The notes under the pieces were generated by a model that did not search any database, had not been told where the DNA came from, and saw only the letters and a list, made by a program, of their open reading frames with translations. From an uncultured Collinsella sp. (lineage in GTDB: Bacteria > Actinomycetota > Coriobacteriia > Coriobacteriales > Coriobacteriaceae): a stretch of DNA of 64,000 bases. Location: positions 62,001 to 126,000 of the forward strand of contig CAKUON010000004.1 in assembly GCA_934668875.1 (NCBI GenBank). The letters run 5' to 3'. The position numbers and the translations under genes are program-made. The stretch's first letter is position 1, and the number at the start of each line of letters is the position of its first letter. Shown one piece after another: positions 24,030 through 33,016 of the stretch.

Positions 24030-24310
24030 GCTGGCGAGGCGATATTGCGATGGGGAAGTACGGAAAACTGCCGTGCGCCCTTATAGACAACAATATGTTT
24101 TCGAGCGTAGAGGTTGATTGCGGGTCGTTTGTCGTCACCTGCCCTTGCTGCGGCTCGCAAATACCGTGTCTCGACATTCGGTTCATCGATGCGCGCGACA
24201 GACTCAGCGACGAAGTGAGAAAACAGACAGGCGTTCATATGCCGGTGTATCCGGAGAAATGCCCTGTTTGTGGCCTCGATATCGTGTATGACGCCGACGA
24301 CGAGGGATAG
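24026..24310 (+). CDS. Hypothetical zinc-ribbon-like protein
   Basis: A 94-residue protein. It has two CPxC pairs, CPCCGSQIPC near 40 and CPVCGLDIVY near 80, plus acidic ends, suggesting a small zinc ribbon; its role is unknown. I choose the GTG at 24026 because GAGAGGAG lies seven bases upstream and the GTGA overlaps the previous stop, the usual form of translational coupling. The frame stays open back to a GTG at 23954 with plausible residues (RARLPVHALLDLYSERGA), so the true protein may be longer or fused by a frameshift to the upstream ORF. Not assignable to a family by eye. Confidence 0.5.
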   Translation: MSWRGDIAMGKYGKLPCALIDNNMFSSVEVDCGSFVVTCPCCGSQIPCLDIRFIDARDRLSDEVRKQTGVHMPVYPEKCPVCGLDIVYDADDEG

Positions 24311-24348
24311 GTGATGCGGAGGAGCTGGCTGTGAAGGCATCTCCGTTC

Positions 24349-25035
24349 CTACAAATAAATCCCCTCACCGAGCTGCTTGTGGAACTCGGCGTGATGGTCG
24401 CGTGCCCAAGTAAAGAGTGCCTGGTCAAAGTCGGTGCGCGTGGCCGGGACGCCAAAGACGCCGGCAACTTCGACACGCACAAACTCCAGTGCCGGCAGCT
24501 TGTTGATGGCGGTGAGGGCAAACGGGGATGTGGGCTCTTCGAACAGATAGCGGCTGCCTTGCAGCGCGTCGCAACTGGTGCACGTGTTGCCGAGCGACGG
24601 GGCTTTGGAGGCTCGTGCGCCTACGGGTTTGTAGCCACAGCGCTTAGAAAGATAGTCGCGGATCTCGCCTGGGACGCAGCCAAGAGCGGGAACAATGGCG
24701 AGCGCGTTGGCATTGGCCGTGTCGATGGTAATGTGCCCGGCTTCGTTGGGCGCGTGCGCAATGGCGATGCCCTTGCCGTCATCGGTTCGATAGGGAATGC
24801 CGAAGGCCGCGACCGAGGTCTCTTCGTGGCATTTCCAGCACTCGCGCTTGCCCAGTACTAGATATATATACGGCGCTGAGGGGTCGGATCGGTCAACACC
24901 GGGCAGCCACTCGGCAAAGGGCTCGGGGTTGACGCCGCTGGGTACATACCAGATCTTCTTGGTCCGGTCCCATTTGGCGCCCAGTGCCTTGGCTTCTTCT
25001 TTGTGCGAAAAGGGGACATCGAGCTCGGTGCGCAT
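24349..25035 (-). CDS. DUF5710-domain protein
   Basis: A 228-residue protein. Residues 1-40 (TELDVPFSHKEEAKALGAKW, then DRTKKIWYVP) are a clear DUF5710 module, a small domain common in phage, plasmid and DNA-processing proteins and of unknown biochemical role. Two Cys pairs follow, CWKC near 65 and CTSC near 145, suggesting a zinc-stabilised region. The C-terminus (FTWARDHHAEFHKQLGEGIY) has no recognised motif. The ATG at 25035 is preceded by AAGGAG; 12 further upstream codons are in frame but unsupported. It converges on the zinc-ribbon gene. Possibly acquired accessory DNA, but base composition is like its neighbours. Confidence 0.72.
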   Translation of the reverse strand: MRTELDVPFSHKEEAKALGAKWDRTKKIWYVPSGVNPEPFAEWLPGVDRSDPSAPYIYLVLGKRECWKCHEETSVAAFGIPYRTDDGKGIAIAHAPNEAGHITIDTANANALAIVPALGCVPGEIRDYLSKRCGYKPVGARASKAPSLGNTCTSCDALQGSRYLFEEPTSPFALTAINKLPALEFVRVEVAGVFGVPATRTDFDQALFTWARDHHAEFHKQLGEGIYL

Positions 25036-25370
25036 GGCGGCTCCTTGGTGCTGCAGGTGCAAGTGGCTCAAGGATACCGCAGGGCGCAGACATCGCGGCG
25101 TTTTGCTGAGAAGTTGCGGTGCGGACTGATTGGTTATGCCGATGGATAGATCGGCAAGTAGATGGTCGGCTTTTGGCCAGTTGGGCGGTTGGAGCAGCTT
25201 GCGGCGCAGTTTTGTGCCTGGCTATTGTTGATGTTGGGGTATTGAATTTGTTTGGCTGCTATTCGTCAGGTGAATTGATGTTACGTTGCGATGACGGTTG
25301 GAACTGCCAGCGGATTTGGCGACATAAAACAAAACAGCCCAGAGCACATAGCCTCTGAGCTGCGAACATT
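25036..25370. other. Intergenic, nothing recognised
   Basis: About 335 bases between the DUF5710 gene start and tRNA-Val. GATCGGC-type repeats occur around 25140-25175, but I see no convincing gene, terminator or repeat family. Confidence 0.4.
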
Positions 25371-25445
25371 TGGTGGGCGTTAGAAGATTTGAACTTCTGA
25401 CCTCTTCCGTGTCAGGGAAGCGCTCTCCCCCTGAGCTAAACGCCC
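25371..25445 (-). tRNA. tRNA-Val (GAC)
   Basis: On the minus strand the sequence begins GGGCGTTTAGCTCAG and ends AACGCCCACCA, with encoded CCA. The anticodon loop CTGACAC between CTTCC and GGAAG gives anticodon GAC, reading GUC and GUU valine codons. The T-arm AGTTCAAATC and a full 7-bp acceptor stem are intact. A promoter lies 30 bases upstream. Confidence 0.97.
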
Positions 25446-25474
25446 GATCAAGGGTGCGCAAGCGCGCAAGAGAT

Positions 25475-25503
25475 AATATAACGGAGCCTGAACTCGGTGG
25501 CAA
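25475..25503 (-). promoter_or_regulatory. Promoter of tRNA-Val
   Basis: Minus-strand TTGCCA (25503-25498), 17-base spacer and TATATT (25480-25475), placed about 30 bases before the tRNA 5' end. Confidence 0.7.
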
Positions 25504-25734
25504 GAACATTTTTAAAAATCGCTTACATTGTGGAATTCGGGGGTCTTGTCATATCCATTTCAAAAGAGCCTGCTGCCGCGATTTGGCTGTCGCGCAATGC
25601 AAGGCCGTTGCGGTGTCGAGCTATGGAAAGACGCCTGCGGAATTGTCCTACCGATAAGCGGACAAGCCTTCGGCTGGTGCCTTCGCCGTGGTAAGGTAAG
25701 CCGAATTGCTTCCAGACTGTTTCGGGGGAGTGGA
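25504..25734. promoter_or_regulatory. Leader of the DMT transporter gene with an inverted repeat
   Basis: No gene is credible here. TTGTCC and GGACAA (about 25644-25666) form an inverted repeat with an 11-base spacer, a possible operator for the transporter gene. GGGGGAG precedes its ATG. Confidence 0.35.
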
Positions 25735-26757
25735 ATGAGCAAAGAGTGTGTCGAGCAGGTCGAAGGCGCAGGGGCTTCGGTGCCGATGACCGATATATCG
25801 AACATTGATGTGCCCGAGGGCACCGATGAGCTCAGCCGTAGCACCCGCCGCGCCTGGCGCGAGCGCCTGAACAGCGCTTCGACGCGCAAGATGATCACGG
25901 GTGTCTTGGCTACGCTGGTGGGCGGTTCGTTTTGGGGCTTCTCGGGCACCAGCGCGAGCTTTCTGTTCGATACCTACCACGTCGACACCTTGTGGCTTAT
26001 GAGCGTGCGTCAGATTCTCGCCGGTCTACTCTTTATGGCCGTGGTTGTTACGCGCGACCGCGAGGGCCTGATTAAGCTCTGGACCACACCCGCCGATCGC
26101 AAGCAGCTGCTGCTCTTTACCGCCTTTGGTCTGCTGTTCAACCAGTTTTGCTATCTTTCGGCCGTGCGCCTGACGAACGCCGGAACCGCGACGGTGCTCC
26201 AGTGCCTGCAGCTCGTTATCATCATGGGCTACACCTGCGTGACCGATCGCCGCATGCCGCGTACTCGCGAAGTCATCGGCATTGGCCTGGCTCTGGGTGG
26301 AACCTTTTTAATCGCCACCGGCGGCGACCCCACCAGCCTGAATATCTCGCCGCTTGGCCTGGCAGCAGGTCTTATGTGTGCGGTCAGCGCCACGTGTATG
26401 GCGGTGATTCCCGCCAAGATCCTGCCCGAATACGGCAGCCCCATCGTCACGGGCTCGGCAATGCTCACGGCGGGTGTGGTCTCGTGTGTCTTCGTGCAGC
26501 CCTGGGCGCATATGCCGGCGCTCGACGCTGCCGGCGTCGAGGCGCTCGCGGTGTTCGTGGTTATCGGCTCGTTTTTTGCTTACATGCTCTATATGCAGGG
26601 CGTTAAGGACATCGGCTCGGTGCGTGCGAGTCTCATCGGAACTGTGGAGCCGGTTTCGGCGACCATCACCAGCGCCGTTATGCTGGGCACGGTGTTTTTG
26701 CCGACCGACCTTATCGGCTTTGCCATGATCATCGTGATGATGTTCCTCACGGTGTAG
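25735..26757 (+). CDS. DMT-superfamily (EamA) transporter
   Basis: A 340-residue membrane protein with ten predicted helices in two EamA repeats, typical of drug/metabolite exporters and amino-acid exporters. The first repeat starts VLATLVGGSFWGFSGTSASF after a 55-residue soluble N-terminus; FNQFCYLSAVRLTNAGTATV and the second-repeat GSFFAYMLYMQGVKDIGSVRASLIGTVEPVSA show the internal duplication. The ATG at 25735 follows GGGGGAG; the reading frame extends 200 bases upstream without any support. Substrate cannot be predicted from this family. Monocistronic, with tRNA-Val upstream on the other strand. Confidence 0.9.
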   Translation: MSKECVEQVEGAGASVPMTDISNIDVPEGTDELSRSTRRAWRERLNSASTRKMITGVLATLVGGSFWGFSGTSASFLFDTYHVDTLWLMSVRQILAGLLFMAVVVTRDREGLIKLWTTPADRKQLLLFTAFGLLFNQFCYLSAVRLTNAGTATVLQCLQLVIIMGYTCVTDRRMPRTREVIGIGLALGGTFLIATGGDPTSLNISPLGLAAGLMCAVSATCMAVIPAKILPEYGSPIVTGSAMLTAGVVSCVFVQPWAHMPALDAAGVEALAVFVVIGSFFAYMLYMQGVKDIGSVRASLIGTVEPVSATITSAVMLGTVFLPTDLIGFAMIIVMMFLTV

Positions 26758-26906
26758 CTGGCGCCGCCGCCAAGACAGAAAAGGTGTTGTGCCACATTTT
26801 CGCCAATTGATGTCCGTGTCTGGAGTTTAGCTGTCGATGCTCAAAATGCCATAAACTAGTAACGTTATGGACTTTTTCATTGCGACTCAATTGCGAGGAT
26901 TTCTTT

Positions 26907-29219
26907 ATGGCTGGTAATCACTTTAAGGGCAGCGATAGCGGCCGTCCTGCAGTTCCGCCGCGTCCGAACGGGGCTGGTAAGGCCGGCACGCCGGGCGGCG
27001 CTGGACAGGGCGGTTCCGGTAAGCGCGTGTCCCCGGGCGAGACGGCGATGTTTACCGCTCTGTACGAGCAGTCTCAAAAGGCAAAAAAGACCGGCCGTGC
27101 AAGAGGGAATGTCTTTGCGGGCGGTGCAACCTCCACGTCGCAGCCGAGCGGGGCTCCTTCGGCACCTGAGAACAATGCAGGTGCTGCCAACGCCGCGAAT
27201 GCCGCCGGCAACGTTAATGCCGGCAAGGCCGCCAACAATACTCCCTCTGCCGGTGGCGCGGGGCTTACGGGTAACCTTGGCACGATCTACACCGGCGCTT
27301 CCGAGACTGGCACGTTCGCCCGCCTGGATGATAGCGGTGCCGAGTTTGCGGGCTCGGGTTCCAAGGAAGATTATTACGATTTTGGCTTGAACTACGGTAG
27401 CGACACTTCGTCGAGTTCGACCTCTGACGGCCTGGTCCGTCATCGCCATCGCAAGGGCGAGCGCAAACAACGTCACACCGGCGCCATTATTGCCGCTGTA
27501 GTCGCGGTGCTTCTCGTTGTGCTTGGCGCAAGCGGCTTTATGCTGCTTAACTCGGCAAAGACCGTAAAGAGCGAAGCGAAGGAGGCTGTCGAGATTGTCG
27601 GTGGCCTTAAGGACAAGGTCACGTCGGGCGATTTTTCGACGCTGCCTGACGACGCGAAGAAGATCGATAAGCTTTGCGACAGCATGAAGGCGGAGACCTC
27701 GAGCCCGCTGTGGACGGCGGCTTCGTTTATCCCGGTGTATGGCAGCGACATCAATGCGGCCCGCACCATGATCGACGCCCTGTCCGATGTCTCGAACAAT
27801 GCGCTGGTTCCCATGGCCGATAACCTTTCGCAGGCCACGCCCGGCAAGCTGTTTCAGGACGGCATGATTAACGTGTCCGCGCTGCAGGCGGTCGCCGATT
27901 CGCTTTCCAGCAGCTCGAAGGTGTTCAAGAGCGCCAACGAGAAGATCCAGGGCATTGGCGATACTCATATTTCCCAGGTGACCGAGCTGGTCGATAAGGC
28001 CAAGGACGGCTTTGCTACCCTCAACGGCGCGGTTGACGCGGCGGAGAAGGTCGCCCCCGTCCTTCCGCAGATGCTCGGCGCCAACGGCCAGACGCGCAAC
28101 TACCTTGTGTACGCCATGAACAACGTCGAGATTCGTGCCTGCGGCGGCTTTGGCGGTTCGCAGGGCCTGATTTCGGTCACCGACGGCCAGATGTCGATTG
28201 GCGAGTTTGTTCCCCGCATTGGACTCAGCGAGGATGAGGCAGTCGAGAGCGTCGACGAAGAGGATGAGGCGCTGTTCGGCAACCACAGTAACCTGTACAA
28301 CTCGGGCAATACCTATTCGCCTGATTGGCCCCGCAACTCGCAGCGTGTCGCAGCCCTGTGGAAATCTCAATATGGCCAGGACGTTGACGGCGTCGTGGGT
28401 ATCGACCCGGTGTTCCTGCAGTATCTGCTGGGCCTGGTCGGTAACGTGTCGCTGCCCGACGGAACGGTTGTCGACGGCACCAACGCCGCAAAGGTCCTCA
28501 TGCACGATGTGTACTGGAACTATCCGGTCGAGGAGTCGGACGGCATCTTTGCATCCGTCGCCAGCGCTGCCTTCGACAAGATCCTTGGCGGTATCGGCGA
28601 TGTCGATGTTACGAAGCTTGTCAGCGCCGTTGAGCGCGGTGCCGAAGAGGGCCGCCTGATCGCGTGGATGAAAAACGATGACGAGCAGAACGCTATCAAG
28701 GAGATGAACATCGACGCCTCGCTGCCCGATCCGGATGACCCGAGTGAAGATCCCGTTGCTGGTGTCTACTTTAACAACCTGAGCTTCTCCAAGCTCGACT
28801 GGTACCTGAATGCCGATACGCAGATTGGCCAGGGCATCAAGAACGGTGACGGCACATGCTCGTATCGCATCACCGTTACCCTGACGAACATCATGACGCA
28901 GGAGGAGGCCGGCAAGCTGCCCGACTACGTCGCGGCGAGCGCGCCCGATGCCGCGCGCGACGACGAGCGTCTGAATGTCTCGTTGTTTGCCCCGACGGGC
29001 GGCAACATTACTGATCTGACCGTCGAGGGCACCCAGTTTGGTCTTGGCGCCGCTACGTGGCATGGAATCCCCTTCTATTCGGGCACCGTTGACCTGCATG
29101 CTGGCGAGACGACGACGATCACATATACGCTGACCACGTCAGCCGAGGCGGGGGACAAGCCGCTTACGCTGCGTCAGACTCCTACATGCCAGGCGGCTCG
29201 CGACAGCGCGTCGGCGTAG
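26907..29219 (+). CDS. DUF4012 membrane-anchored surface protein
   Basis: A 770-residue protein. Residues 1-190 are low-complexity, rich in Gly, Ala, Pro, Ser and Asn, ending in a basic stretch (RHRHRKGERKQRH). One membrane helix follows at about 192-214, so the low-complexity part is probably cytoplasmic and the rest outside. The large extracellular part carries a DUF4012 domain (NYLVYAMNNVEIRACGGFGG, then VDGVVGIDPVFLQYLLG) found in actinobacterial cell-surface proteins, often near polysaccharide genes; function unknown. The ATG follows GAGGAT. glmM, for cell-wall precursor synthesis, is next, consistent with an envelope role but not proof of one. Confidence 0.85.
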   Translation: MAGNHFKGSDSGRPAVPPRPNGAGKAGTPGGAGQGGSGKRVSPGETAMFTALYEQSQKAKKTGRARGNVFAGGATSTSQPSGAPSAPENNAGAANAANAAGNVNAGKAANNTPSAGGAGLTGNLGTIYTGASETGTFARLDDSGAEFAGSGSKEDYYDFGLNYGSDTSSSSTSDGLVRHRHRKGERKQRHTGAIIAAVVAVLLVVLGASGFMLLNSAKTVKSEAKEAVEIVGGLKDKVTSGDFSTLPDDAKKIDKLCDSMKAETSSPLWTAASFIPVYGSDINAARTMIDALSDVSNNALVPMADNLSQATPGKLFQDGMINVSALQAVADSLSSSSKVFKSANEKIQGIGDTHISQVTELVDKAKDGFATLNGAVDAAEKVAPVLPQMLGANGQTRNYLVYAMNNVEIRACGGFGGSQGLISVTDGQMSIGEFVPRIGLSEDEAVESVDEEDEALFGNHSNLYNSGNTYSPDWPRNSQRVAALWKSQYGQDVDGVVGIDPVFLQYLLGLVGNVSLPDGTVVDGTNAAKVLMHDVYWNYPVEESDGIFASVASAAFDKILGGIGDVDVTKLVSAVERGAEEGRLIAWMKNDDEQNAIKEMNIDASLPDPDDPSEDPVAGVYFNNLSFSKLDWYLNADTQIGQGIKNGDGTCSYRITVTLTNIMTQEEAGKLPDYVAASAPDAARDDERLNVSLFAPTGGNITDLTVEGTQFGLGAATWHGIPFYSGTVDLHAGETTTITYTLTTSAEAGDKPLTLRQTPTCQAARDSASA

Positions 29220-29256
29220 GGTTTTTCTGGTAGCGCAGATAATCGAGTACCATTTT

Positions 29257-29289
29257 GGGGCGGACAGGCAATCTGTTCGCCCCTATTTT
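29257..29289 (+). terminator. Terminator after DUF4012 gene
   Basis: GGGGCGGACAG pairs with CTGTTCGCCCC around a GCAAT loop, followed by TATTTT. It sits 14 bases ahead of the glmM start, so glmM depends on read-through or a promoter within this gap. Confidence 0.75.
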
Positions 29290-29302
29290 GTAAGGAGAGC
29301 GC

Positions 29303-30634
29303 ATGAAGTACTTTGGCACCGACGGCTTTCGCGGTGAGGCTAACGTTGGGCTGACGGTAGAGCACGCTTATAAGATTGGCCGTTTTGTGGGCTGGTATTA
29401 CGGCGCCAACTGCGAGCGCAAGGCGCGTGTCATCGTGGGTAAGGACACGCGTCGCTCGAGTTATATGTTCGAGGCGGCGCTGGTGAGTGGCCTGGTCGCG
29501 AGCGGTGCGGACGCCTATATGCTGCACGTGATCCCCACGCCGGGCGTAGCGCATCAGACCGTGGAAGGCTGCTTCGATTGCGGCATCATGATCAGCGCGA
29601 GCCACAACCCGTTTTGCGATAACGGCATTAAGCTCGTCAATAGCGACGGTTTTAAGATGGACGAGGACGTACTGGAGCTCATCGAGGAGTACGTCGATGG
29701 CAAGAGCGAGGTGCCGCTGGCCACGGGCGACCACATCGGCGCCACGGTGGACTACATGCAGGGCCGCAACCGCTACATTGCCTCGCTCATCGCCAGCGCG
29801 AACTTTTCGCTGCAGGGCGTCAAGATCGGCATCGACTGCGCCAACGGCTCGGCGTCCTCGGTGGCCAAGCCGGTGTTCGACGCGCTGGGCGCCGACGTGC
29901 GCGTGATCAATGCCGCGCCTGATGGCTTCAACATTAACGTCGACTGCGGCTCCACGCATATGGAGCGTCTGCAGCGCCACGTGGTGGAGCAGGGCTTGGA
30001 CGTGGGCTTTGCCTATGACGGCGATGCCGACCGCTGCCTGGCCGTGGACGAGCGCGGCCGCGTGGTCGATGGCGACCAGATCCTGTACGTGTGCGGCGTG
30101 TACCTGAACAAGCACGGTCGCCTTTCGGGCGGTACCGTGGTTCCGACGATTGCCAGCAACTTTGGCCTGATCAAGTCGTTGGAGCTTGCCGGCCTAAGTG
30201 CCGTGACCAGCGGTGTGGGCGACCGTCACGTGTATGCCAAGATGCGCGAGGGCGGTTACAGCCTAGGCGGCGAGCAGACGGGCCATACGATCTTTGGCGA
30301 TATCGAGCGCACGGGCGACGGCATTATGACCTCGCTGCGCGTGATGGAAGTGATCCGCGCCGAGCGCGAGACGCTCTCGCAGCTCACGGCTCCGTGCAAA
30401 CTGCTACCGCAGGCGCAGGTGGCCGTGCGCGTGGCGGACAAGGACGCCGCGCTCGAGAACATGGGCGTGCAGAACGCCATCGCCGAGGCCGAGGCTGCGC
30501 TGGCAGGCGAGGGCCGCGTGCTCGTGCGTAAGAGCGGAACCGAGTCAGTCATCCGCGTCCTGGCCGAAGCCCCCGACCAAGCAGTCGCCGACGCCGCCAT
30601 GAAGCGCATCGCGAGCGCGTTGGAGGCCCTCTAA
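29303..30634 (+). CDS. glmM: Phosphoglucosamine mutase
   Basis: A 443-residue alpha-D-phosphohexomutase that converts glucosamine-6-phosphate to glucosamine-1-phosphate for UDP-GlcNAc and peptidoglycan. The phosphoserine loop ISASHNP is at 98-104 with Ser100 as acceptor, the magnesium loop DGDADR at 239-244, the sugar-binding GEQTGH segment and the C-terminal phosphate loop RKSGTES. It starts MKYFGTDGFRG, the family N-terminus, after AAGGAGAG. All four domains are present. It follows the DUF4012 gene, separated by a terminator, and precedes the large inverted-repeat element F. Confidence 0.96.
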   Translation: MKYFGTDGFRGEANVGLTVEHAYKIGRFVGWYYGANCERKARVIVGKDTRRSSYMFEAALVSGLVASGADAYMLHVIPTPGVAHQTVEGCFDCGIMISASHNPFCDNGIKLVNSDGFKMDEDVLELIEEYVDGKSEVPLATGDHIGATVDYMQGRNRYIASLIASANFSLQGVKIGIDCANGSASSVAKPVFDALGADVRVINAAPDGFNINVDCGSTHMERLQRHVVEQGLDVGFAYDGDADRCLAVDERGRVVDGDQILYVCGVYLNKHGRLSGGTVVPTIASNFGLIKSLELAGLSAVTSGVGDRHVYAKMREGGYSLGGEQTGHTIFGDIERTGDGIMTSLRVMEVIRAERETLSQLTAPCKLLPQAQVAVRVADKDAALENMGVQNAIAEAEAALAGEGRVLVRKSGTESVIRVLAEAPDQAVADAAMKRIASALEAL

Positions 30635-30672
30635 GGGCCTTCGGGGCCGTTTGGCAGGGGGTTACTAATAGG

Positions 30673-30906
30673 CTGTGTGCAAAAAACGGCAAATATGAGT
30701 ACTGTCACTAATTTGGTAGCAGCGATTTTTGCCTTCAAAGCTCATGTTGGCGCCGTTTGAACACCATTCCGACTTGCATATCTTCTCATATGTCCAATAA
30801 AAGAGGTCCTAAGTAAGAATAAATCTCACTTAGGACCTCTTTTTAGCCCAAATTAAATGTTACAAGCATGGCAACAGTACTCATATTTGCCCTTTTTTGC
30901 ACAAGC
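30673..30906. repeat. Element F: 226-bp unit with 29-bp terminal inverted repeats
   Basis: GTGCAAAAAACGGCAAATAT onward (30677-30705) and 30874-30902 are inverted copies with one mismatch in 29. The outer bases GGCT/AGCC nearly extend the symmetry. No ORF is inside; a 15-bp terminator hairpin is (30801-30845). No clear target-site duplication. It looks like a MITE-type or palindromic element between glmM and the M32 peptidase gene. Confidence 0.75.
30800..30845. terminator. Bidirectional terminator inside element F
   Basis: AAAGAGGTCCTAAGT pairs with ACTTAGGACCTCTTT, flanked by A-rich and T-rich ends, so it can terminate both glmM (+) and, in reverse, the M32 peptidase transcript (-). Confidence 0.85.
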
Positions 30907-30929
30907 CCCCCAATGACTAGATGTATGCC

Positions 30930-32513
30930 TTACAGCTCGTACAGCGTGGTGAACTTGTCCTGCAGGTAGCTGCAGTAGTAGCGGGCATCGAACGCCATGC
31001 CGCACGCGCCCTTGATGAGTTCCGGCGCGTCCTTGGCGCGGCCCCACTGCCAAATGTGCTCGCCCAGCCACGCACGGACGGGTGCCAGGTCGCCGCTCGC
31101 ACAGGCGCCATTGAGGTCGACACCGTCGCGGCACATGGCCGGCACGAACATGGCGTCGTAGGCACTGCCCAGCGCATAGGTGGGGAAGTAGCCAAACGAG
31201 CCGCCGCTCCAGTGCGTATCCTGCAGACAGCCGCGCGTGTCGTCGGGAACCGGAATGCCCAGGTACTCGTCCATAAAGCGATTCCAAAGCGCGGGGATGT
31301 CCTTGGCCGTGGCTTCGCCGGCAAACAGCATGCGTTCAATCTCGTAGCGCACCATAATATGCAGCGGGTAGGTGAGCTCGTCGGCCTCGGTGCGGATCAG
31401 CGACGGCTGCGCGATGTTCACGGCGCGGTAGAGCGTGTCCTCGTCCACGCTGCCGTAGACCTCGGGCGCGTGACGACGCAGCACCTCGAGCAGCGGGCCC
31501 ATAAAGGCGCGGCTGCGACCCACGGTGTTCTCGAAAAAGCGGCTCTGGCTCTCGTGGATGCCCATGGAGGTGCCGCCCTCCAAGCATGTGCGCGCATAGG
31601 CGGGATTGACGCCCAGCTCGTACATGGTGTGCCCCGCCTCGTGGATGATGCTGTAGACGTTGGAGATGCAGTCGTCCTCGTAGATGTGCGTCGCGATGCG
31701 CGCGTCGCCCACGGCAAAGCCCTCGCTAAACGGGTGCTCGGTAAAGGCAAGCGTGGTGTCGTCCAGGTCCAGGCCGACAAGCTTCATAAGGTCGAAGCTC
31801 ATGGCGCGCTGGGCAGCCTCGGGCACGTGGGCGTGCAAAAAGTCGGCAGCCGGCTGCTGGCCGCGCTCGCCGATGGTGTGCACGAGCGGCACGACCGTGG
31901 CCTTGACCTCATCGCAAAACGCATCGAAGCTCTTGGTGGAAAGGCCGCGCTCGTACTGGTCGAGCCAAACGTCGTATGGGTCGCGCTTGGGGTTCATGAG
32001 CTCGGCCTGATGCTTAAGTTGGGCGACGATTCTATCCACATAGGGCTCAAAGCTTGCCCAGTCGTTGGCTGCCTTGGCCTTGTGCCACACGGCGTCCGCC
32101 TCGCAGGTGAGCCTGGTCCAGGCCTCGGCTTCTTCGGTGGGGATGGCACTGGCCTCACGTTGATCGCGGCCGAGCACACGGATCTCGTCGAGCAGCTGAG
32201 GGTCGTCGATTTTGCCGCCGGCGACGGTCTCGCGCGCTAACGAGCGTACGAGCTCAACGGACTTCTCACTGGTCAGCAGCTTGTGATGCTCGCCGGCAAG
32301 CGTGCCCATGGCGTCGGCACGCGCTGCTGCGCCGTTGGCAGGAGCAATCGTCGCTCCATCGAACTCGGCAATCTTGAGCAGGTACTCGCGAGTCCACAGC
32401 TTGCCCTCGAGTTTGCGGAACTTTTTGACGGCCTTGTCGACTTTAGCAGCCTTGACGCCCTTGGCAGCCTTTGCCACGGCGGCCTTGGCCTTCTTATCGA
32501 GTTTCTTTCCCAT
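30930..32513 (-). CDS. M32 (Taq) family metallocarboxypeptidase
   Basis: A 527-residue cytosolic zinc carboxypeptidase of family M32, which removes C-terminal amino acids from peptides. The HExxH motif is HEAGH at 291-295 (YSIIHEAGHTMYELG), with the downstream HESQSRFFEN carrying the third zinc ligand, and the family's DVRxTT-equivalent region further along. The first 35 residues are an unusually Lys/Ala-rich extension (MGKKLDKKAKAAVAKAAKG) not needed for the fold, perhaps nucleic-acid binding or just a linker. The ATG faces the pheS leader, divergent. It probably recycles peptides together with the M16C protease, inferred from function rather than linkage. Confidence 0.93.
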   Translation of the reverse strand: MGKKLDKKAKAAVAKAAKGVKAAKVDKAVKKFRKLEGKLWTREYLLKIAEFDGATIAPANGAAARADAMGTLAGEHHKLLTSEKSVELVRSLARETVAGGKIDDPQLLDEIRVLGRDQREASAIPTEEAEAWTRLTCEADAVWHKAKAANDWASFEPYVDRIVAQLKHQAELMNPKRDPYDVWLDQYERGLSTKSFDAFCDEVKATVVPLVHTIGERGQQPAADFLHAHVPEAAQRAMSFDLMKLVGLDLDDTTLAFTEHPFSEGFAVGDARIATHIYEDDCISNVYSIIHEAGHTMYELGVNPAYARTCLEGGTSMGIHESQSRFFENTVGRSRAFMGPLLEVLRRHAPEVYGSVDEDTLYRAVNIAQPSLIRTEADELTYPLHIMVRYEIERMLFAGEATAKDIPALWNRFMDEYLGIPVPDDTRGCLQDTHWSGGSFGYFPTYALGSAYDAMFVPAMCRDGVDLNGACASGDLAPVRAWLGEHIWQWGRAKDAPELIKGACGMAFDARYYCSYLQDKFTTLYEL

Positions 32514-32640
32514 ACCGTATCCTTAATCTCGCAGGCCGAGCGCCGCAGGCGGGTGCACGGCCAGTTTGCACAGCTACCTGCCTTGTACCCAGTGCGAACA
32601 AAACGGAACGCGGTGATGCGCTCGCGAAATGTGTTATCCT

Positions 32641-32935
32641 ATAGCCCAATGCGTTGACGGAGAGGGTTTTGCCCGCCGCGTCGCCGGCAAGAGAGGGAAG
32701 GTCATGGGCTGCAAGCCTTCCTGCGGTGGCAAGGGCCAAGCGTTCACTCCCGAGCAGCGACCTCAACGGGCACGCGGCCAGCGGCGGCGAAGCCCCAGTA
32801 GGGAAGCCGTGAGCCTCGCGACAAGGGGCACAGAGTGGGCGCGGCGGGCCAGACATCCGCCGGGTCAAACAAGGTGGTACCGCGGAATTCAACCGTCCTT
32901 GGGCAATGCACATGCCCGAGGGCGGTTTTTTGTTA
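32641..32935 (+). promoter_or_regulatory. T-box leader controlling pheST
   Basis: The antiterminator carries the T-box sequence AAGGTGGTACCGCGG (32871-32885), whose UGGU-type bulge binds the tRNA acceptor end. It is followed by a terminator hairpin (32893-32932: CCGTCCTTGGGCA with TGCCCGAGGGCGG, then TTTTTT). About 230 bases of structured leader precede it; TTC at 32743-32745 is a candidate specifier codon, as expected for tRNA-Phe, but stem I was not folded rigorously. Uncharged tRNA-Phe would permit transcription of pheS and pheT. Confidence 0.9.
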
Positions 32936-33016
32936 CCGAACCGGGCCGCACATCCGCAGCGCCGGGTGGCTCCAGCCGCCGCGGCAAGTGGATGCGCGAG
33001 AGACGAAAGGGAAGAC

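Noticed and set aside
26877..29099. 740-codon minus-strand open frame over the DUF4012 gene
   Set aside because: The plus frame has a membrane helix, a recognised domain and a ribosome site; the minus frame is compositionally an antisense artefact.
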